A DNA stretch of 64,000 nucleotides from Necropsobacter massiliensis (GCF_000827595.2 NZ_LN776183.1:1-64000); one strand, 5' to 3'; positions 51,181 through 61,645 are shown, counted from the first letter of the stretch. Numbers and translations are program-made. Notes: generated from the sequence alone by a model not told the origin.

Positions 51181-51687
51181 ATGAAATTATTGAAATCAGT
51201 ACTGGCATTAAGTATCGGATTGGCGGTATCCGCACTGTCTTTCGCTACGGAAAATCCAATGCAGGATGCTGCAAAAAATACCACTCAAACTATGAAGCAG
51301 GAAACACTTGGCAACATGCAAACCGCAAAGCAGCATGTACAGGATAAAGCCGGAACAATGAAAGAAACAACCGGCACGATGAAATCGGAGTCGGTGGAAA
51401 AAGTCCGTTCCAGTGCGGTGGATAAAACTACGCACGTCAAAAAAGTTGTCACTGATCATGGTTCGGCAGTGAAGAAAGAAACCGTTACGGTAAAACGTAA
51501 AATCAATATTAATAAAGCCGATTCTGCGACCCTGCAAAAATTATCCGGTATCGGTGAAGAAAAAGCGAAAGCGATTATTGAATACCGCAATAAAACCGGC
51601 AAAATTAAATCTGCCTCGGATTTATCCAAAATCCCGGGAATTGGTCGTAAAACCGCCGAACAAATTGCACCGCATTTAAGTTATTAA
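51181..51687 (+). CDS. comEA: ComEA-like helix-hairpin-helix DNA-binding protein with long linker
   Basis: A 168-residue exported protein. The signal peptide KSVLALSIGLAVSALSFA is followed by about 80 residues rich in Lys, Thr, Met and Gln (for example DKAGTMKETTGTMKSES). The C-terminal tandem helix-hairpin-helix domain reads ININKADSATLQKLSGIG, then SDLSKIPGIGRKTAEQI. ComEA proteins pull incoming DNA into the periplasm during natural transformation, which fits the many USS here. The H. influenzae homologue ComE1 is about 112 residues, so this linker is longer than usual. AAGGAGCTTAT precedes the ATG. Confidence 0.9.
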   Translation: MKLLKSVLALSIGLAVSALSFATENPMQDAAKNTTQTMKQETLGNMQTAKQHVQDKAGTMKETTGTMKSESVEKVRSSAVDKTTHVKKVVTDHGSAVKKETVTVKRKININKADSATLQKLSGIGEEKAKAIIEYRNKTGKIKSASDLSKIPGIGRKTAEQIAPHLSY

Positions 51688-51703
51688 TGAATGATTGAGG
51701 AAT

Positions 51704-51738
51704 AAAAAATACCGCACGATTAAAAGTGCGGTATTTTT
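51704..51738. terminator. Inverted USS-like pair between convergent comEA and gltA
   Basis: AAAAAATACCGCAC and GTGCGGTATTTTTT form a 14-bp stem with an eight-base loop, with A and T runs making it work in both directions. One arm has lost the full USS (ACCGCACGA). Confidence 0.9.
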
Positions 51739-51752
51739 TTGTGGAGTTTTAC

Positions 51753-53039
51753 TTAACTTTTATCCATTGGTTCAAACGGACGTTGGGTATGACCGACGTA
51801 AAGCTGACGCGGGCGAACGATTTTCATATTGCCCGGTTTAAACATTTCTTTCCAGTGCGCAATCCAGCCGACGGTTCTTGCCAGTGCAAACATTACCGTG
51901 AACATTGAGGTCGGAATGCCGATGGCTTTTAAGATAATGCCGGAATAGAAGTCTACGTTCGGGTAGAGTTTGTGTTCGATAAAATATGGATCGCTTAGGG
52001 CGATTCGTTCCAGTTCCATTGCCACTTCAAATAATGGCGTGCTAATGCCGAGTTCCTGTAGCACTTCGTGACAAGTTTTACGCATCACTTTAGCGCGCGG
52101 ATCGTAATTTTTATATACGCGGTGACCGAAGCCCATCAAACGGAACGGATCATTTCTGTCTTTTGCTCGCGCAATATATTCCGGAATGCGATCAACGGTG
52201 CCGATTTCTTCCAACATATTGATACAGGCTTCGTTGGCACCGCCGTGCGCCGGTCCCCATAAAGAGGCGATTCCCGCCGCGATACAGGCGAATGGATTGG
52301 CGCCAGAAGAAGCGGCGGTACGCACGGTTGAGGTGGAGGCGTTTTGTTCATGATCGGCGTGCAGGATAAAGATTCTGTCCATGGCGCGTTCCAGCACCGG
52401 GTTGACTTCGTAAGGTTCACAAGGGGTGGCGAACATCATGTGCAGGAAGTTGCCGGAATAAGACAGTTTATTGAGCGGGAACATAAACGGTTGACCGATA
52501 GAATATTTGTAACACATCGCCGCCAGCGTCGGCATCTTCGCCAATAAACGAATGGCGGTCAATTCGCGGTGTTCGATATCATTAATATCCAGTGAATCAT
52601 GATAGAACGCCGCCAATGCGCCACTTACCCCGCACATAATCGCCATCGGGTGTGAGTCGCGGCGAAAACCGTGGAAGAAACGGGAAATCTGCTCATGCAC
52701 CAGCGTGTGTTTACGCACCAGTTGAACGAAATTTTTATATTCTTCGGCATTCGGACGTTCACCGAATAGCAGTAAGTGCGCCACTTCCAGGTAGTCGGCA
52801 TTTTGCGCAAGATCGGCGATAGGGTAGCCGCGATGCAGCAAAATACCTTCGTCGCCGTCAATGTAGGTAATTTCCGAGGCGCAGGAGGCGGTGGACATAA
52901 ATCCCGGGTCAAACGTAAATAACTTATTTTTAACCAATTGCTGCACATCGATAGTGTCGTAACCGAGCGTTCCTTGACGCACAGGAAGATTCAGTTCACG
53001 ACCGTCGCTGAGAGAAAGTTTTGCAGTTAATTCAGTCAT
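51753..53039 (-). CDS. gltA: Citrate synthase
   Basis: Type II citrate synthase of 428 residues, condensing oxaloacetate and acetyl-CoA. Active-site segments [33 protein letters not shown] and the Asp in YPNVDFYSG are all present, and the N-terminal domain typical of the hexameric Gram-negative form is intact. AAGGAATATCCT precedes the ATG. It is divergent from sucABCD across a region with ArcA-like repeats. H. influenzae lacks this gene, so it helps narrow the lineage. Confidence 0.97.
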   Translation of the reverse strand: MTELTAKLSLSDGRELNLPVRQGTLGYDTIDVQQLVKNKLFTFDPGFMSTASCASEITYIDGDEGILLHRGYPIADLAQNADYLEVAHLLLFGERPNAEEYKNFVQLVRKHTLVHEQISRFFHGFRRDSHPMAIMCGVSGALAAFYHDSLDINDIEHRELTAIRLLAKMPTLAAMCYKYSIGQPFMFPLNKLSYSGNFLHMMFATPCEPYEVNPVLERAMDRIFILHADHEQNASTSTVRTAASSGANPFACIAAGIASLWGPAHGGANEACINMLEEIGTVDRIPEYIARAKDRNDPFRLMGFGHRVYKNYDPRAKVMRKTCHEVLQELGISTPLFEVAMELERIALSDPYFIEHKLYPNVDFYSGIILKAIGIPTSMFTVMFALARTVGWIAHWKEMFKPGNMKIVRPRQLYVGHTQRPFEPMDKS

Positions 53040-53167
53040 AGGATATTCCTTCTTAATCGTTTAATAGTAAAGTTGATGTTGTGTTTGTATAGAGGTGCAT
53101 TTTTTGTGTTCTGTTCAATATAACCTGTTATTTATCGACTGTCTTTATAATTTTGCAAAAATTTATT

Positions 53168-53237
53168 TGTTAAATAAATGTTATTTTTAAAAATGAGAGG
53201 GAGATCAAAAAATAGAAAAAATGTTAATTATTTGTTA
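53168..53237. promoter_or_regulatory. ArcA-like direct repeats in the gltA-sucA control region
   Basis: Two pairs of TGTTA repeats with starts 11 bases apart: 53168-53172 with 53179-53183, and 53222-53226 with 53233-53237. The second reads TGTTAATTATTTGTTAA. Eleven-base phasing of such repeats is the known ArcA binding pattern, and ArcA represses gltA and sucAB in E. coli when oxygen is low. The 352-base gap (53040-53391) is otherwise AT-rich and holds both promoters. Confidence 0.55.
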
Positions 53238-53391
53238 AGTGATTTTATTGATTATCGGAGAAATTTGTTTTTTAATTGTCCGAGTAACTATTCAACTTAA
53301 AACAGAACGTGTTTATTACCGAATCCTATGTATAATAGGTTGAATACGGTTTTACACCCTATATCGCTATTAATCGAATCAGGTGGTCGCA

Positions 53392-56187
53392 ATGAAACAA
53401 AACAACCCAATCAGTGAATGGTTAGCTTCCAGCGCGCTCGGCGGCGCCAATCAGTCTTATGTGGAACAGCTTTATGAGGATTATCTCCGAGATCCGGATT
53501 CCGTCGATGAAAGCTGGCAACAAATCTTTAATTCTCTTCCAAAATCAACCGCACTTGAACAACCTCACACCCCGGTTCGTGACTATTTTAAACGGCTGGC
53601 GCGCGATAAATCGCAAAACGGCGCGACAGTTATTGACCCGAACGTCAGCGCCAGACTGGTTAAAGTGCTGCAATGGGTAAACGGACACCGTAACCGTGGT
53701 CATCTGCATGCGGATCTCGATCCGCTTAAACTCTGGCAGCGGATGGATGCCCCGACACTGGACTATAAATTTTACGGTTTTACCGATGCGGATCTGGACG
53801 AAGAATTTGATATCGGCGGCTATGTATATAATAAAGAAAAAATCAGCCTGCGTGATCTGGCTTATGCTCTGAAAAACACTTATTGCAGCACCATCGGGCT
53901 GGAATTTATGCACGTCAATGATCTGGAAGCGCGTACTTGGTTGCAGAGTAAACTTGAAAATCTGTTGAATAAACCGCTGTTTAAAAAAGAAGAACAGCTC
54001 ACGTTTTTGCAGGAGCTGACCGCCGCAGACGGATTAGAGCGTTATCTCGGCGCCAAATTCCCCGGTGCGAAACGGTTTTCTTTAGAGGGCAGCGATGCGT
54101 TTATTCTGTTGATGAAAGAAATTATCCGCCACGGTGGGCGTAACGGCATCAACGAGATTGTGATGGGGATGGCGCACCGCGGACGGTTGAATATGCTGGT
54201 CAATGTGCTGGGCAAGAAACCGGCGGAGCTGTTTGATGAGTTTGCCGGCAAACATCATGGCAACGGTACTGGCGATGTGAAATATCATCAGGGCTTTTCC
54301 TCGGATTTTATGACCGATAACGGCATTGTACATTTGGCGTTGGCGTTTAACCCGTCGCATTTGGAGATCGTCAATCCGGTCGTGCTCGGTTCGGTGCGGG
54401 CGCGCCAAAACCGGATTGCAGACAACGAACGCAGCAAAGTGCTGCCGATTACGGTACATGGCGATTCCTCGGTGGCAGGACAGGGCGTGGTACAGGAAAC
54501 CCTGAACATGTCGGCAACCCGCGGTTATTCTGTCGGCGGCACGATTCGGGTTGTGATCAACAATCAGATCGGCTTTACCACCTCTAATCCGCATGATACC
54601 CGCTCCACCGAATACTGCACCGATATTGCGAAAATGATCGAAGCGCCGGTGATTCATGTCAACGGCGATGATCCGGAGGCGGTAGCCTATGCGGCGCGTA
54701 TGGCGGTGGAATTCCGGGTTAAATTTAAACGTGATATTTTTGTTGATCTGATTTCTTACCGGCGCCACGGGCATAATGAAGCGGATGAACCGTCGGTGAC
54801 TCAGCCGTTGATGTATGAAAAAGTCAAACGGCACCCGACCCCGCGTAAAGTCTATGCCGATCGTCTGATTGCCGATGGCGTGGTTGACGAAGAATATGTC
54901 ACAGAGCTGGTCAATAATTATCGTGATGCCTTGGATAACGGCGATTGTGTGGTGTCGGAATGGCGTGAAATGGATATGGAGGCAATGGACTGGACAACCT
55001 TCCTCAGTCAGGAATGGACGGAATATGAAAGCAGTATTGATGCTCAGCGCTTTGATGGGTTAGCGAACAAAGTCTGCAAATATCCGTCCACTCATCCGCT
55101 GCACGCCCGAGTGAAGAAAATTTATGATGATCGCCGATTAATGGCAAACGGCGAAAAACCGTTTGACTGGGGCATGGCGGAAACCATGGCTTATGCGACT
55201 TTGTTGGATGAAGGCTACAATGTGCGCCTGTCCGGTGAGGATTGCGGGCGCGGTACATTCTTCCATCGGCATGCGGTGTTGCACAGCCAGAAAGACGGCA
55301 CCTTATATATTCCGTTAACCCAACTGCACGGTCAGCAGGGGCATTTTGAAGTTTGGGATTCCGTGCTGTCGGAAGAAGCGGTGCTGGCGTACGAATACGG
55401 TTATGCTACCGCGACCCCGCGCACTTTAACCTTGTGGGAAGCACAATTTGGCGATTTCGCTAATGTGGCGCAAGTGGTGATGGATCAGTTTATCAGTTCG
55501 GGTGAACAGAAATGGGGCAGAATGTGCGGGTTAGTAATGCTGCTGCCGCACGGTTACGAAGGACAGGGGCCGGAACATTCCTCCGCGCGTCTGGAGCGTT
55601 ATTTACAGCTTTGTGCGCAGCAGAATATGCAGGTCTGCGTGCCTTCGACACCGGCACAGATTTATCATTTGCTGCGCCGTCAAATGTTGCGCAAGGTGCG
55701 CCGACCGTTGGTGGTGATTACGCCGAAATCCTTATTGCGACATCCGTTAGCCGTATCATCAAAAGCAGAACTGATACAGGGCAAATACCAGAATGTCATC
55801 GGTGAAATCGATACGCTTAATCCGAAAAAAGTCAAACGCGTCGTGCTGTGTGCTGGCAAAGTCTATTATGATTTACTGGAGCAACGCCGTAAAAATGCGC
55901 AGACGGATGTGGCGATTATCCGAGTCGAACAGCTTTATCCTTATCCTCATGAAGAAATGAAAGCCGCATTGGCACCGTATAACCACGTCACGGATTATGT
56001 CTGGTGTCAGGAAGAGCCGTTAAATCAAGGTGCATGGTATTGCAGTCAGCATAATTTTGTGACGTCCTTGCCGGAGGCGGGTAAATTGCGTTATGTCGGG
56101 CGTCCGGCTTCCGCATCGCCGGCGGTCGGCTATATGTCCCTGCATAATGAACAACAACAGGCTTTAGTGGCTGAAGCACTGGCTTAA
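53392..56187 (+). CDS. sucA: 2-oxoglutarate dehydrogenase E1 component
   Basis: Thiamine-diphosphate E1 subunit of the 2-oxoglutarate dehydrogenase complex, about 931 residues against 933 in E. coli. The N-terminal ISEWLASSALGGANQSYVEQ region that anchors E1 to E2 is intact. The ThDP-binding core includes GMAHRGRLNMLVNVLGK, HGDSSVAGQGVV and YRRHGHNEADEPSVTQP. I start at the ATG at 53392 after AGGTGGTCGCA; the GTG three codons earlier lies within the ribosome site. First gene of sucABCD. Its cofactor links it to the thiamine genes nearby. Confidence 0.97.
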   Translation: MKQNNPISEWLASSALGGANQSYVEQLYEDYLRDPDSVDESWQQIFNSLPKSTALEQPHTPVRDYFKRLARDKSQNGATVIDPNVSARLVKVLQWVNGHRNRGHLHADLDPLKLWQRMDAPTLDYKFYGFTDADLDEEFDIGGYVYNKEKISLRDLAYALKNTYCSTIGLEFMHVNDLEARTWLQSKLENLLNKPLFKKEEQLTFLQELTAADGLERYLGAKFPGAKRFSLEGSDAFILLMKEIIRHGGRNGINEIVMGMAHRGRLNMLVNVLGKKPAELFDEFAGKHHGNGTGDVKYHQGFSSDFMTDNGIVHLALAFNPSHLEIVNPVVLGSVRARQNRIADNERSKVLPITVHGDSSVAGQGVVQETLNMSATRGYSVGGTIRVVINNQIGFTTSNPHDTRSTEYCTDIAKMIEAPVIHVNGDDPEAVAYAARMAVEFRVKFKRDIFVDLISYRRHGHNEADEPSVTQPLMYEKVKRHPTPRKVYADRLIADGVVDEEYVTELVNNYRDALDNGDCVVSEWREMDMEAMDWTTFLSQEWTEYESSIDAQRFDGLANKVCKYPSTHPLHARVKKIYDDRRLMANGEKPFDWGMAETMAYATLLDEGYNVRLSGEDCGRGTFFHRHAVLHSQKDGTLYIPLTQLHGQQGHFEVWDSVLSEEAVLAYEYGYATATPRTLTLWEAQFGDFANVAQVVMDQFISSGEQKWGRMCGLVMLLPHGYEGQGPEHSSARLERYLQLCAQQNMQVCVPSTPAQIYHLLRRQMLRKVRRPLVVITPKSLLRHPLAVSSKAELIQGKYQNVIGEIDTLNPKKVKRVVLCAGKVYYDLLEQRRKNAQTDVAIIRVEQLYPYPHEEMKAALAPYNHVTDYVWCQEEPLNQGAWYCSQHNFVTSLPEAGKLRYVGRPASASPAVGYMSLHNEQQQALVAEALA

Positions 56188-56193
56188 CTGATA

Positions 56194-56220
56194 AAAGTGC
56201 GGTAAAAATCACCGCACTTT
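56194..56220 (+). repeat. Inverted USS pair between sucA and sucB
   Basis: AAAGTGCGGT and ACCGCACTTT with loop AAAAATC. No T-run follows, so it is unlikely to end transcription; it may stabilise or process the sucAB message. Confidence 0.8.
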
Positions 56221-56247
56221 CACAAACTTGACAAGAAGGAACAGAAT

Positions 56248-57477
56248 ATGAGCGATTTTGAGATTATTACCCCCGATTTACCCGAGTCTGTGGCAGATGC
56301 TACTGTGGTGACATGGCATAAAAAAGTCGGCGATGCCATTAAACGCGATGAGATTCTGGTTGAAATCGAAACGGATAAAGTCGTGCTGGAGGTTCCGGCG
56401 GCAGCAGATGGTGTGCTGCAAAGCATTCTGCAGCCGGAAGGGGCGACGGTGGTGAGCAAACAGTTGCTGGGCAAGGTATCGGCGTTGGCGGTTGCTGGCG
56501 GAGTAACGAAAGATACCGTGCAGAGCATGGAAAAAACACCGGCGGATCGCTATGCCGCGACACTGACTTCTGAACCAACCAACAGCGATGCAGTCAGCCC
56601 CGGCGTGCGCCGTTTACTGGCTGAGCATGAACTGAATGCGGAAGATATTAAAGGCAGCGGTGTCGGCGGTCGTCTCACGCGTGAGGATGTTGAACGAGCA
56701 ATCGCGCAGAAAGCCGCGCAACAGCAGGAATCGGCAGCCGTGCTAGCGCCAGCGGATTCCGCCGTTACGCTTGCTCAGCGAGATGAAAAACGGGTGCCGA
56801 TGACCCGATTGCGCAAACGCATTGCAGAACGCCTGCTAGAAGCGAAAAATACCACCGCTATGCTGACCACATTTAATGAGGTGGATATGCAGCCGATCAT
56901 GAAATTGCGCAAAACCTACGGTGAAAAATTCGAGAAACAGCATGCTACTCGTTTAGGTTTTATGTCCTTTTATATTAAAGCTGTGGTAGAAGCGCTCAAA
57001 CGTTATCCGGAAGTGAACGCTTCTATTGACGGTGATGATGTGGTTTACCACAATTATTTTGATATCAGTATTGCGGTATCTACGCCACGCGGTTTGGTTA
57101 CGCCGGTATTGCGCGACTGCGACAAGCTAAGTATGGCGGACATTGAAAAAGCAATTAAAGTGTTGGCGGAAAAAGGACGTGACGGTAAATTGACAGTAGA
57201 TGATCTGACCGGCGGCAACTTTACCATTACCAACGGCGGTGTATTCGGTTCTTTAATGTCCACGCCGATTATTAACCCGCCTCAGAGCGCCATTTTAGGC
57301 ATGCACGCGATTAAAGAGCGCCCGGTGGCAATTGACGGTCAGGTGGTGATTCGCCCGATGATGTATCTAGCACTTTCTTACGATCACCGGTTAATCGACG
57401 GGCGTGAAAGCGTCGGCTTCCTGGTAACGATCAAAGAACTGCTGGAAGACCCGACCCGTCTGCTGCTGGAAATCTGA
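56248..57477 (+). CDS. sucB: Dihydrolipoyllysine succinyltransferase (E2)
   Basis: E2 core of the 2-oxoglutarate dehydrogenase complex, 409 residues. One N-terminal lipoyl domain has the lipoyl Lys44 in [12 protein letters not shown] peripheral subunit-binding domain ([20 protein letters not shown]) follows a short linker. The C-terminal acyltransferase domain has the catalytic [27 protein letters not shown] precedes the ATG. It follows sucA by 60 bases. No lpd gene (E3) lies in the window. Confidence 0.97.
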   Translation: MSDFEIITPDLPESVADATVVTWHKKVGDAIKRDEILVEIETDKVVLEVPAAADGVLQSILQPEGATVVSKQLLGKVSALAVAGGVTKDTVQSMEKTPADRYAATLTSEPTNSDAVSPGVRRLLAEHELNAEDIKGSGVGGRLTREDVERAIAQKAAQQQESAAVLAPADSAVTLAQRDEKRVPMTRLRKRIAERLLEAKNTTAMLTTFNEVDMQPIMKLRKTYGEKFEKQHATRLGFMSFYIKAVVEALKRYPEVNASIDGDDVVYHNYFDISIAVSTPRGLVTPVLRDCDKLSMADIEKAIKVLAEKGRDGKLTVDDLTGGNFTITNGGVFGSLMSTPIINPPQSAILGMHAIKERPVAIDGQVVIRPMMYLALSYDHRLIDGRESVGFLVTIKELLEDPTRLLLEI

Positions 57478-57611
57478 TGTTGCCGACCGGTTTCGACCTG
57501 TCGGTGATAAATCGGAAAAAGCTGTTGTTCCGTTTTATCTGCGGATAGTTCGCAGCATTTACGCTTCATTAACTATGCAAACATAGACAATATTTAGGTT
57601 AAAGGATAACG

Positions 57612-58778
57612 ATGAACTTACACGAATACCAAAGTAAACAACTCTTTGCGCAGTACGGTTTGCCGGTAAGCGAAGGTTATATCTGCGAAAATACAGCGCA
57701 GGCGCTGGAGGCAATCGAAAAATTAGGCGCTGCGCCGTGGGTGGCGAAATGTCAGGTACATGCCGGCGGTCGCGGCAAAGCGGGCGGTGTGCAGCTATTG
57801 AAATCCGAACAGGAAGTGCGGTCGTTTTTTGAGAGGTTTTTGGGCAAACGTTTGGTGACGTTCCAAACTGATACCGAGGGACAACCGGTCAACAGCATTT
57901 ATCTTGAACCTGCGGTAGCGATTGAAAAAGAGCTGTATTTAAGTGCGGTAGTGGATCGCAGTTCACAGCGCATTGTGTTTATGGCGTCAACGGAAGGCGG
58001 TGTCGATATTGAAGAAGTGGCGGCAAAAACACCGCACTTGGTACATAAAATCTTAATCGATCCGTTGGTCGGCGCAATGCCGTATCAAGGGCGGGAACTG
58101 GCGTTTAAACTGGGATTGAACGGGGCGCAAATCAAACAATTTACCCACATGTTCTGTCAATTGGGGCGTTTATTTAGCGAAAAGGATTTGGCGTTGCTGG
58201 AAATCAATCCGTTGGTGATCCTGCAAAGCGGCGAACTGCATTGTTTAGATGCAAAAATTGCGGTGGACGGCAATGCGTTGTTCCGTCATCCGGATTTGCT
58301 GGCGATGCGTGATTTAACTCAGGAAGACCCGCGAGAAGCGGCGGCGGAAGAATGGAACCTGAATTATGTGGCGTTAAAAGGCAATATCGGCTGCATGGTG
58401 AACGGCGCCGGGCTGGCGATGGGCACTATGGATATTGTTAAGCTGCACGGGGGCGAACCAGCGAATTTCCTGGATGTGGGCGGCGGTGCGACCAAAGAAC
58501 GGGTAGCCGAAGCCTTTAAGATCATTTTAAGCGACCGGTCGGTAAAAGCCATTTTAGTCAATATTTTCGGCGGCATTGTGCGCTGTGATTTGATTGCCGA
58601 AGGCGTGATAGCCGCAGTCAACGAAGTGGGCGTCGGCGTGCCGGTGGTTGTGCGTCTGGAAGGCACCAATGCCGGACTGGGACGTGAGATTTTGGCAAAA
58701 AGCGGATTAAATATTATGGCGGCGCAAAGTTTACAGGATGCTGCGCTGCAAGTAGTGAATGCGGCGGCGGGAGTGTAA
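57612..58778 (+). CDS. sucC: Succinyl-CoA synthetase subunit beta
   Basis: Beta subunit of succinyl-CoA synthetase, 388 residues, carrying the ATP-grasp domain that makes ATP or GTP from succinyl-CoA. [20 protein letters not shown], the nucleotide-binding region [14 protein letters not shown] and the C-terminal ligase part [16 protein letters not shown] are typical. AAAGGATAACG precedes the ATG. It follows sucB by 134 bases, a gap in which I see no clear promoter, and sucD by only two bases on the other side. Confidence 0.97.
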   Translation: MNLHEYQSKQLFAQYGLPVSEGYICENTAQALEAIEKLGAAPWVAKCQVHAGGRGKAGGVQLLKSEQEVRSFFERFLGKRLVTFQTDTEGQPVNSIYLEPAVAIEKELYLSAVVDRSSQRIVFMASTEGGVDIEEVAAKTPHLVHKILIDPLVGAMPYQGRELAFKLGLNGAQIKQFTHMFCQLGRLFSEKDLALLEINPLVILQSGELHCLDAKIAVDGNALFRHPDLLAMRDLTQEDPREAAAEEWNLNYVALKGNIGCMVNGAGLAMGTMDIVKLHGGEPANFLDVGGGATKERVAEAFKIILSDRSVKAILVNIFGGIVRCDLIAEGVIAAVNEVGVGVPVVVRLEGTNAGLGREILAKSGLNIMAAQSLQDAALQVVNAAAGV

Positions 58779-58780
58779 CA

Positions 58781-59650
58781 ATGTCAATTTTGATTAATAA
58801 AGATACGAAAGTGATTTGTCAGGGATTTACCGGCGGACAGGGGACATTCCATTCCGAACAGGCGCTTGCCTACGGTACGCAGTTGGTGGGTGGTGTTTCA
58901 CCGGGTAAAGGCGGCACGACTCATTTGGGGCTACCGGTATTTAACACTGTGCGTGAAGCGGTAGAACGCACCGGTGCGACGGCAACGGTGATTTATGTGC
59001 CGGCACCGTTTTGCAAAGATGCCGTGCTTGAAGCCATTGACGCCGGACTGCAATTGATCGTTTGTATTACCGAGGGCATTCCGACGCTGGATATGCTACA
59101 GATTAAGCAGAAACTGAACCAATGCGACGATGTAGTGATGATCGGACCAAACTGTCCGGGGGTGATTACACCGGAGGAGTGCAAAATCGGCATTATGCCG
59201 GGCAATATTCACCGTAAGGGGCGCGTCGGTATCGTGTCGCGCTCTGGTACCTTGACTTATGAAGCGGTCAAGCAAATTACCGACGAAGGGCTTGGACAGT
59301 CAACCTGCGTGGGCATTGGCGGTGATCCAATTCCGGGCTCGAATTTTATTGATATATTAACGCTGTTCCAGCAGGATCCGGAAACCGATGCTATTGTGAT
59401 GATAGGCGAAATCGGCGGTTCGGCGGAAGAAGAAGCGGCGGCGTTTATTCAATCCCATATTAGCAAACCGGTGGTTGGTTATATTGCCGGCATTACCGCG
59501 CCGAAAGGCAAACGAATGGGGCATGCCGGCGCGATTATCAGCGGCGGTAAAGGAACGGCGGAGGAAAAAATTGCCGCATTGGAAGCGGCGGGCGTCAAAA
59601 CGGTGCGTAGTCTGGCAGAAATCGGCGCAGCGTTAAAAAGCATATTGTAA
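58781..59650 (+). CDS. sucD: Succinyl-CoA synthetase subunit alpha
   Basis: Alpha subunit of succinyl-CoA synthetase, 289 residues. The CoA-binding Rossmann region [20 protein letters not shown] starts near residue 12, and the phosphohistidine lies in [19 protein letters not shown] (about residue 247). GGGAGTGTAACA spans the junction with sucC and acts as the ribosome site. It closes the sucABCD cluster and is followed by a long-stem terminator. Confidence 0.97.
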   Translation: MSILINKDTKVICQGFTGGQGTFHSEQALAYGTQLVGGVSPGKGGTTHLGLPVFNTVREAVERTGATATVIYVPAPFCKDAVLEAIDAGLQLIVCITEGIPTLDMLQIKQKLNQCDDVVMIGPNCPGVITPEECKIGIMPGNIHRKGRVGIVSRSGTLTYEAVKQITDEGLGQSTCVGIGGDPIPGSNFIDILTLFQQDPETDAIVMIGEIGGSAEEEAAAFIQSHISKPVVGYIAGITAPKGKRMGHAGAIISGGKGTAEEKIAALEAAGVKTVRSLAEIGAALKSIL

Positions 59651-59671
59651 GTAAAATCAGCGACTTTTGAT

Positions 59672-59721
59672 TAAGTGCGGTCGGATTTAGCGATGTTTTA
59701 AATCCGCCGCACTTATTTTTT
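59672..59721 (+). terminator. Terminator of sucABCD built on a USS pair
   Basis: TAAGTGCGG-T-CGGATTTA (59672-59689) pairs with TAAATCCG-CCGCACTTA (59699-59715): a 17-bp stem with one bulged T and a nine-base loop, followed by six T. Confidence 0.92.
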
Positions 59722-59819
59722 GCGAGCAAGATCAAATTATGCCGTTTTGAACTTTGAACGGGTAAAATTATCAGTGCTATAATCGTTTTAGCTATTTCAG
59801 ACATTTGAAAGGAGTTAAT

Positions 59820-60809
59820 GTGAAATTAGACGAGCTTGCAAAACTTGCTGGTGTTTCGCGTACAACGGTAAGTTATGTGGTTAACGGCAAGGCGAAACAG
59901 TATCGAGTCAGTGATAAAACCATTGAAAAAGTTCAGGCGTTAATTAAAAAACATCAGTTCAAACCTAATGCGATGGCGGCAGGATTGCGTGCAGGGAAAA
60001 GTAACACAATCGGTTTGATTATTCCTGATTTTGAGAATATCAGTTATGCCAAAATCGCCAATCAGTTAGAGAATAAATTCCGTGAAAAAGGTTATCAACT
60101 CTTGATTGCCTGCACCAATGATCACCCGGAAAATGAAATTGACTGCGCCAAGCATTTGTTTCAGCGGCAGGTGGATGCGCTGATTGTATCTACCGCGTTA
60201 CCGACAAACACCCCTTTTTATCAGAACAGTCACATCCCGGTTTTCGGTTTTGATCGGCGGATTGCCTCTGACGGCGTAATCAACGTATTAACTGACGATG
60301 AGCATGATGCTTACCGTTTGGCGCAACATTTGTTGCGACAACCGCAATATCGGCGCATTTTATTTTTCGGCGCGTTGCCGGAGCTGCCGACCAGTCAAGA
60401 ACGTGAGCGGGGTTTTCGTAAAGCATTACATGAAAAGGCCGACACAACCGTTGAGCTGCTGTATGCCGCGCAGTTTCACAAAGCGGCAGCGGCTGACACA
60501 TTTGCCCGTTGGCTGGCGCAAAATCCGCTGCCGGACGCATTGTTTGTCACCTCATTAACCTTGCTACAGGGCGTTTTTCAGGTTCTGTTACAGCAGAAAA
60601 AAGCCATTCCAAAACAGCTGGTGATTGCGACTTTCGGTGATCACGATATGCTGGAAGTGCTGGAAAATCCGGTGGTCTGCGCCGTACAGGATCATCAGCA
60701 AATCGTGCAATCTTTATTAAATCTGGTATTGCATAAATTACATCATAAAAAAGCGGACACACAGCAAACCGTGATTTTACGCGATATTGTGTATCATCAT
60801 TACCAATAA
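59820..60809 (+). CDS. cra: Catabolite repressor/activator Cra (FruR), LacI family
   Basis: Transcription factor of 329 residues. The N-terminal helix-turn-helix LDELAKLAGVSRTTVSYVVN followed by GKAKQYRVSDKTIEKV is almost that of E. coli Cra. The effector domain shows LRAGKSNTIGLIIPDFEN, RQVDALIVSTALP and LVIATFGDHDMLE. Cra responds to fructose phosphates and controls glycolytic and TCA genes. The start is a GTG at 59820 after AAGGAGTTAAT; the upstream TTG overlaps the ribosome site. Its stop codon lies one base from the end of the converging sanA gene. It may control the adjacent suc genes, but that is inference. Confidence 0.93.
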   Translation: MKLDELAKLAGVSRTTVSYVVNGKAKQYRVSDKTIEKVQALIKKHQFKPNAMAAGLRAGKSNTIGLIIPDFENISYAKIANQLENKFREKGYQLLIACTNDHPENEIDCAKHLFQRQVDALIVSTALPTNTPFYQNSHIPVFGFDRRIASDGVINVLTDDEHDAYRLAQHLLRQPQYRRILFFGALPELPTSQERERGFRKALHEKADTTVELLYAAQFHKAAAADTFARWLAQNPLPDALFVTSLTLLQGVFQVLLQQKKAIPKQLVIATFGDHDMLEVLENPVVCAVQDHQQIVQSLLNLVLHKLHHKKADTQQTVILRDIVYHHYQ

Positions 60810-60810
60810 G

Positions 60811-61515
60811 CTAATTGAGCGGAATTGTTACTGGCGGCGGCAGCGGTTCGGGTTTACCCAGAAAGTGCGGTTCTTTTTCGATTAAAAGATCCCATACCGC
60901 TTGCAGCCGGGCGAAAAATTCGCGGATGCGCACGAAAGTGTAGCCCGACGGATATTCCGCTGCAAAGCAGATTGCATCGATATTGTGATATTTGGCGATA
61001 AACAGCGCGCGTTCGCAGTGAAATTTCTGGGTAATAATCGTGATGGAATGGGCTTTAAAGACCTGATCGGCGCGGATCACAGAATCCAGTGTGCGAAAGC
61101 CGGCATAATCCATATACATAAATGCTTCCGGAACGCCCATTTTTCTCAGATCCTTATACATCGTGCGCGGTTCATTATATTCCAGCGTGCGGTTGTCGCC
61201 GCTAAGCAGCAGATAATCGACTTTCTTTGCTTTGAACAGTTCATCGGCAGCCAGTAAGCGGTTGGAATAAAACAGATTTGGGGTGTTTTTAGCAAAATAT
61301 TTTGCTGTTCCCAGCAACAATCCATAAGGGCGGTTCGGTATACTGGCAATATCGGTATAAATGCCCTGACGTACATAAAAGCCAATTGCCTGATCAATCA
61401 AAATCAGCACAAAAATACAGAGAAACAGCGCAGACATGCAATAACGCAGGCATTTGCGTAACCATGTCTTAACGCGTTCACTGTGCAACATAGGTATCCG
61501 TGTTTGTTTAGTCAT
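60811..61515 (-). CDS. sanA: SanA-like envelope protein (DUF218)
   Basis: A 234-residue protein with one N-terminal membrane helix (ALFLCIFVLILIDQAIGFYV) and a DUF218 domain. The family motifs GLLLGTAKYF, LLLSGDN, DYAGFRTLDSVIRA and ITQKFHCERALFIAKYH are clear and match E. coli SanA, which affects vancomycin exclusion and outer-membrane barrier function. The molecular activity is not established. It converges on cra with a one-base gap and no terminator between them. Confidence 0.9.
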   Translation of the reverse strand: MTKQTRIPMLHSERVKTWLRKCLRYCMSALFLCIFVLILIDQAIGFYVRQGIYTDIASIPNRPYGLLLGTAKYFAKNTPNLFYSNRLLAADELFKAKKVDYLLLSGDNRTLEYNEPRTMYKDLRKMGVPEAFMYMDYAGFRTLDSVIRADQVFKAHSITIITQKFHCERALFIAKYHNIDAICFAAEYPSGYTFVRIREFFARLQAVWDLLIEKEPHFLGKPEPLPPPVTIPLN

Positions 61516-61613
61516 GCGCTGATTTTATCGCAATTTGATTGCCTGTCAAAATAATGAAAAATAGTGATAAATTCAAGTTTTAAATCGAGCAACGATGAGA
61601 TTGTCGAAGGCTA

Positions 61614-61637
61614 AAACGTCTAGAAGTTTAGACGTCT
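61614..61637 (+). promoter_or_regulatory. Three tandem MetJ boxes upstream of metX
   Basis: Consecutive 8-mers AAACGTCT, AGAAGTTT and AGACGTCT match the MetJ consensus AGACGTCT at 7, 6 and 8 positions. They sit just before the -35 of metX, so MetJ with S-adenosylmethionine should repress it. Confidence 0.88.
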
Positions 61638-61645
61638 AAAATTTC

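Noticed and set aside
54082-54834. 250-codon minus-strand frame opposite sucA
   Set aside because: It is antisense to the conserved ThDP-binding core of SucA, and no start signal was seen.
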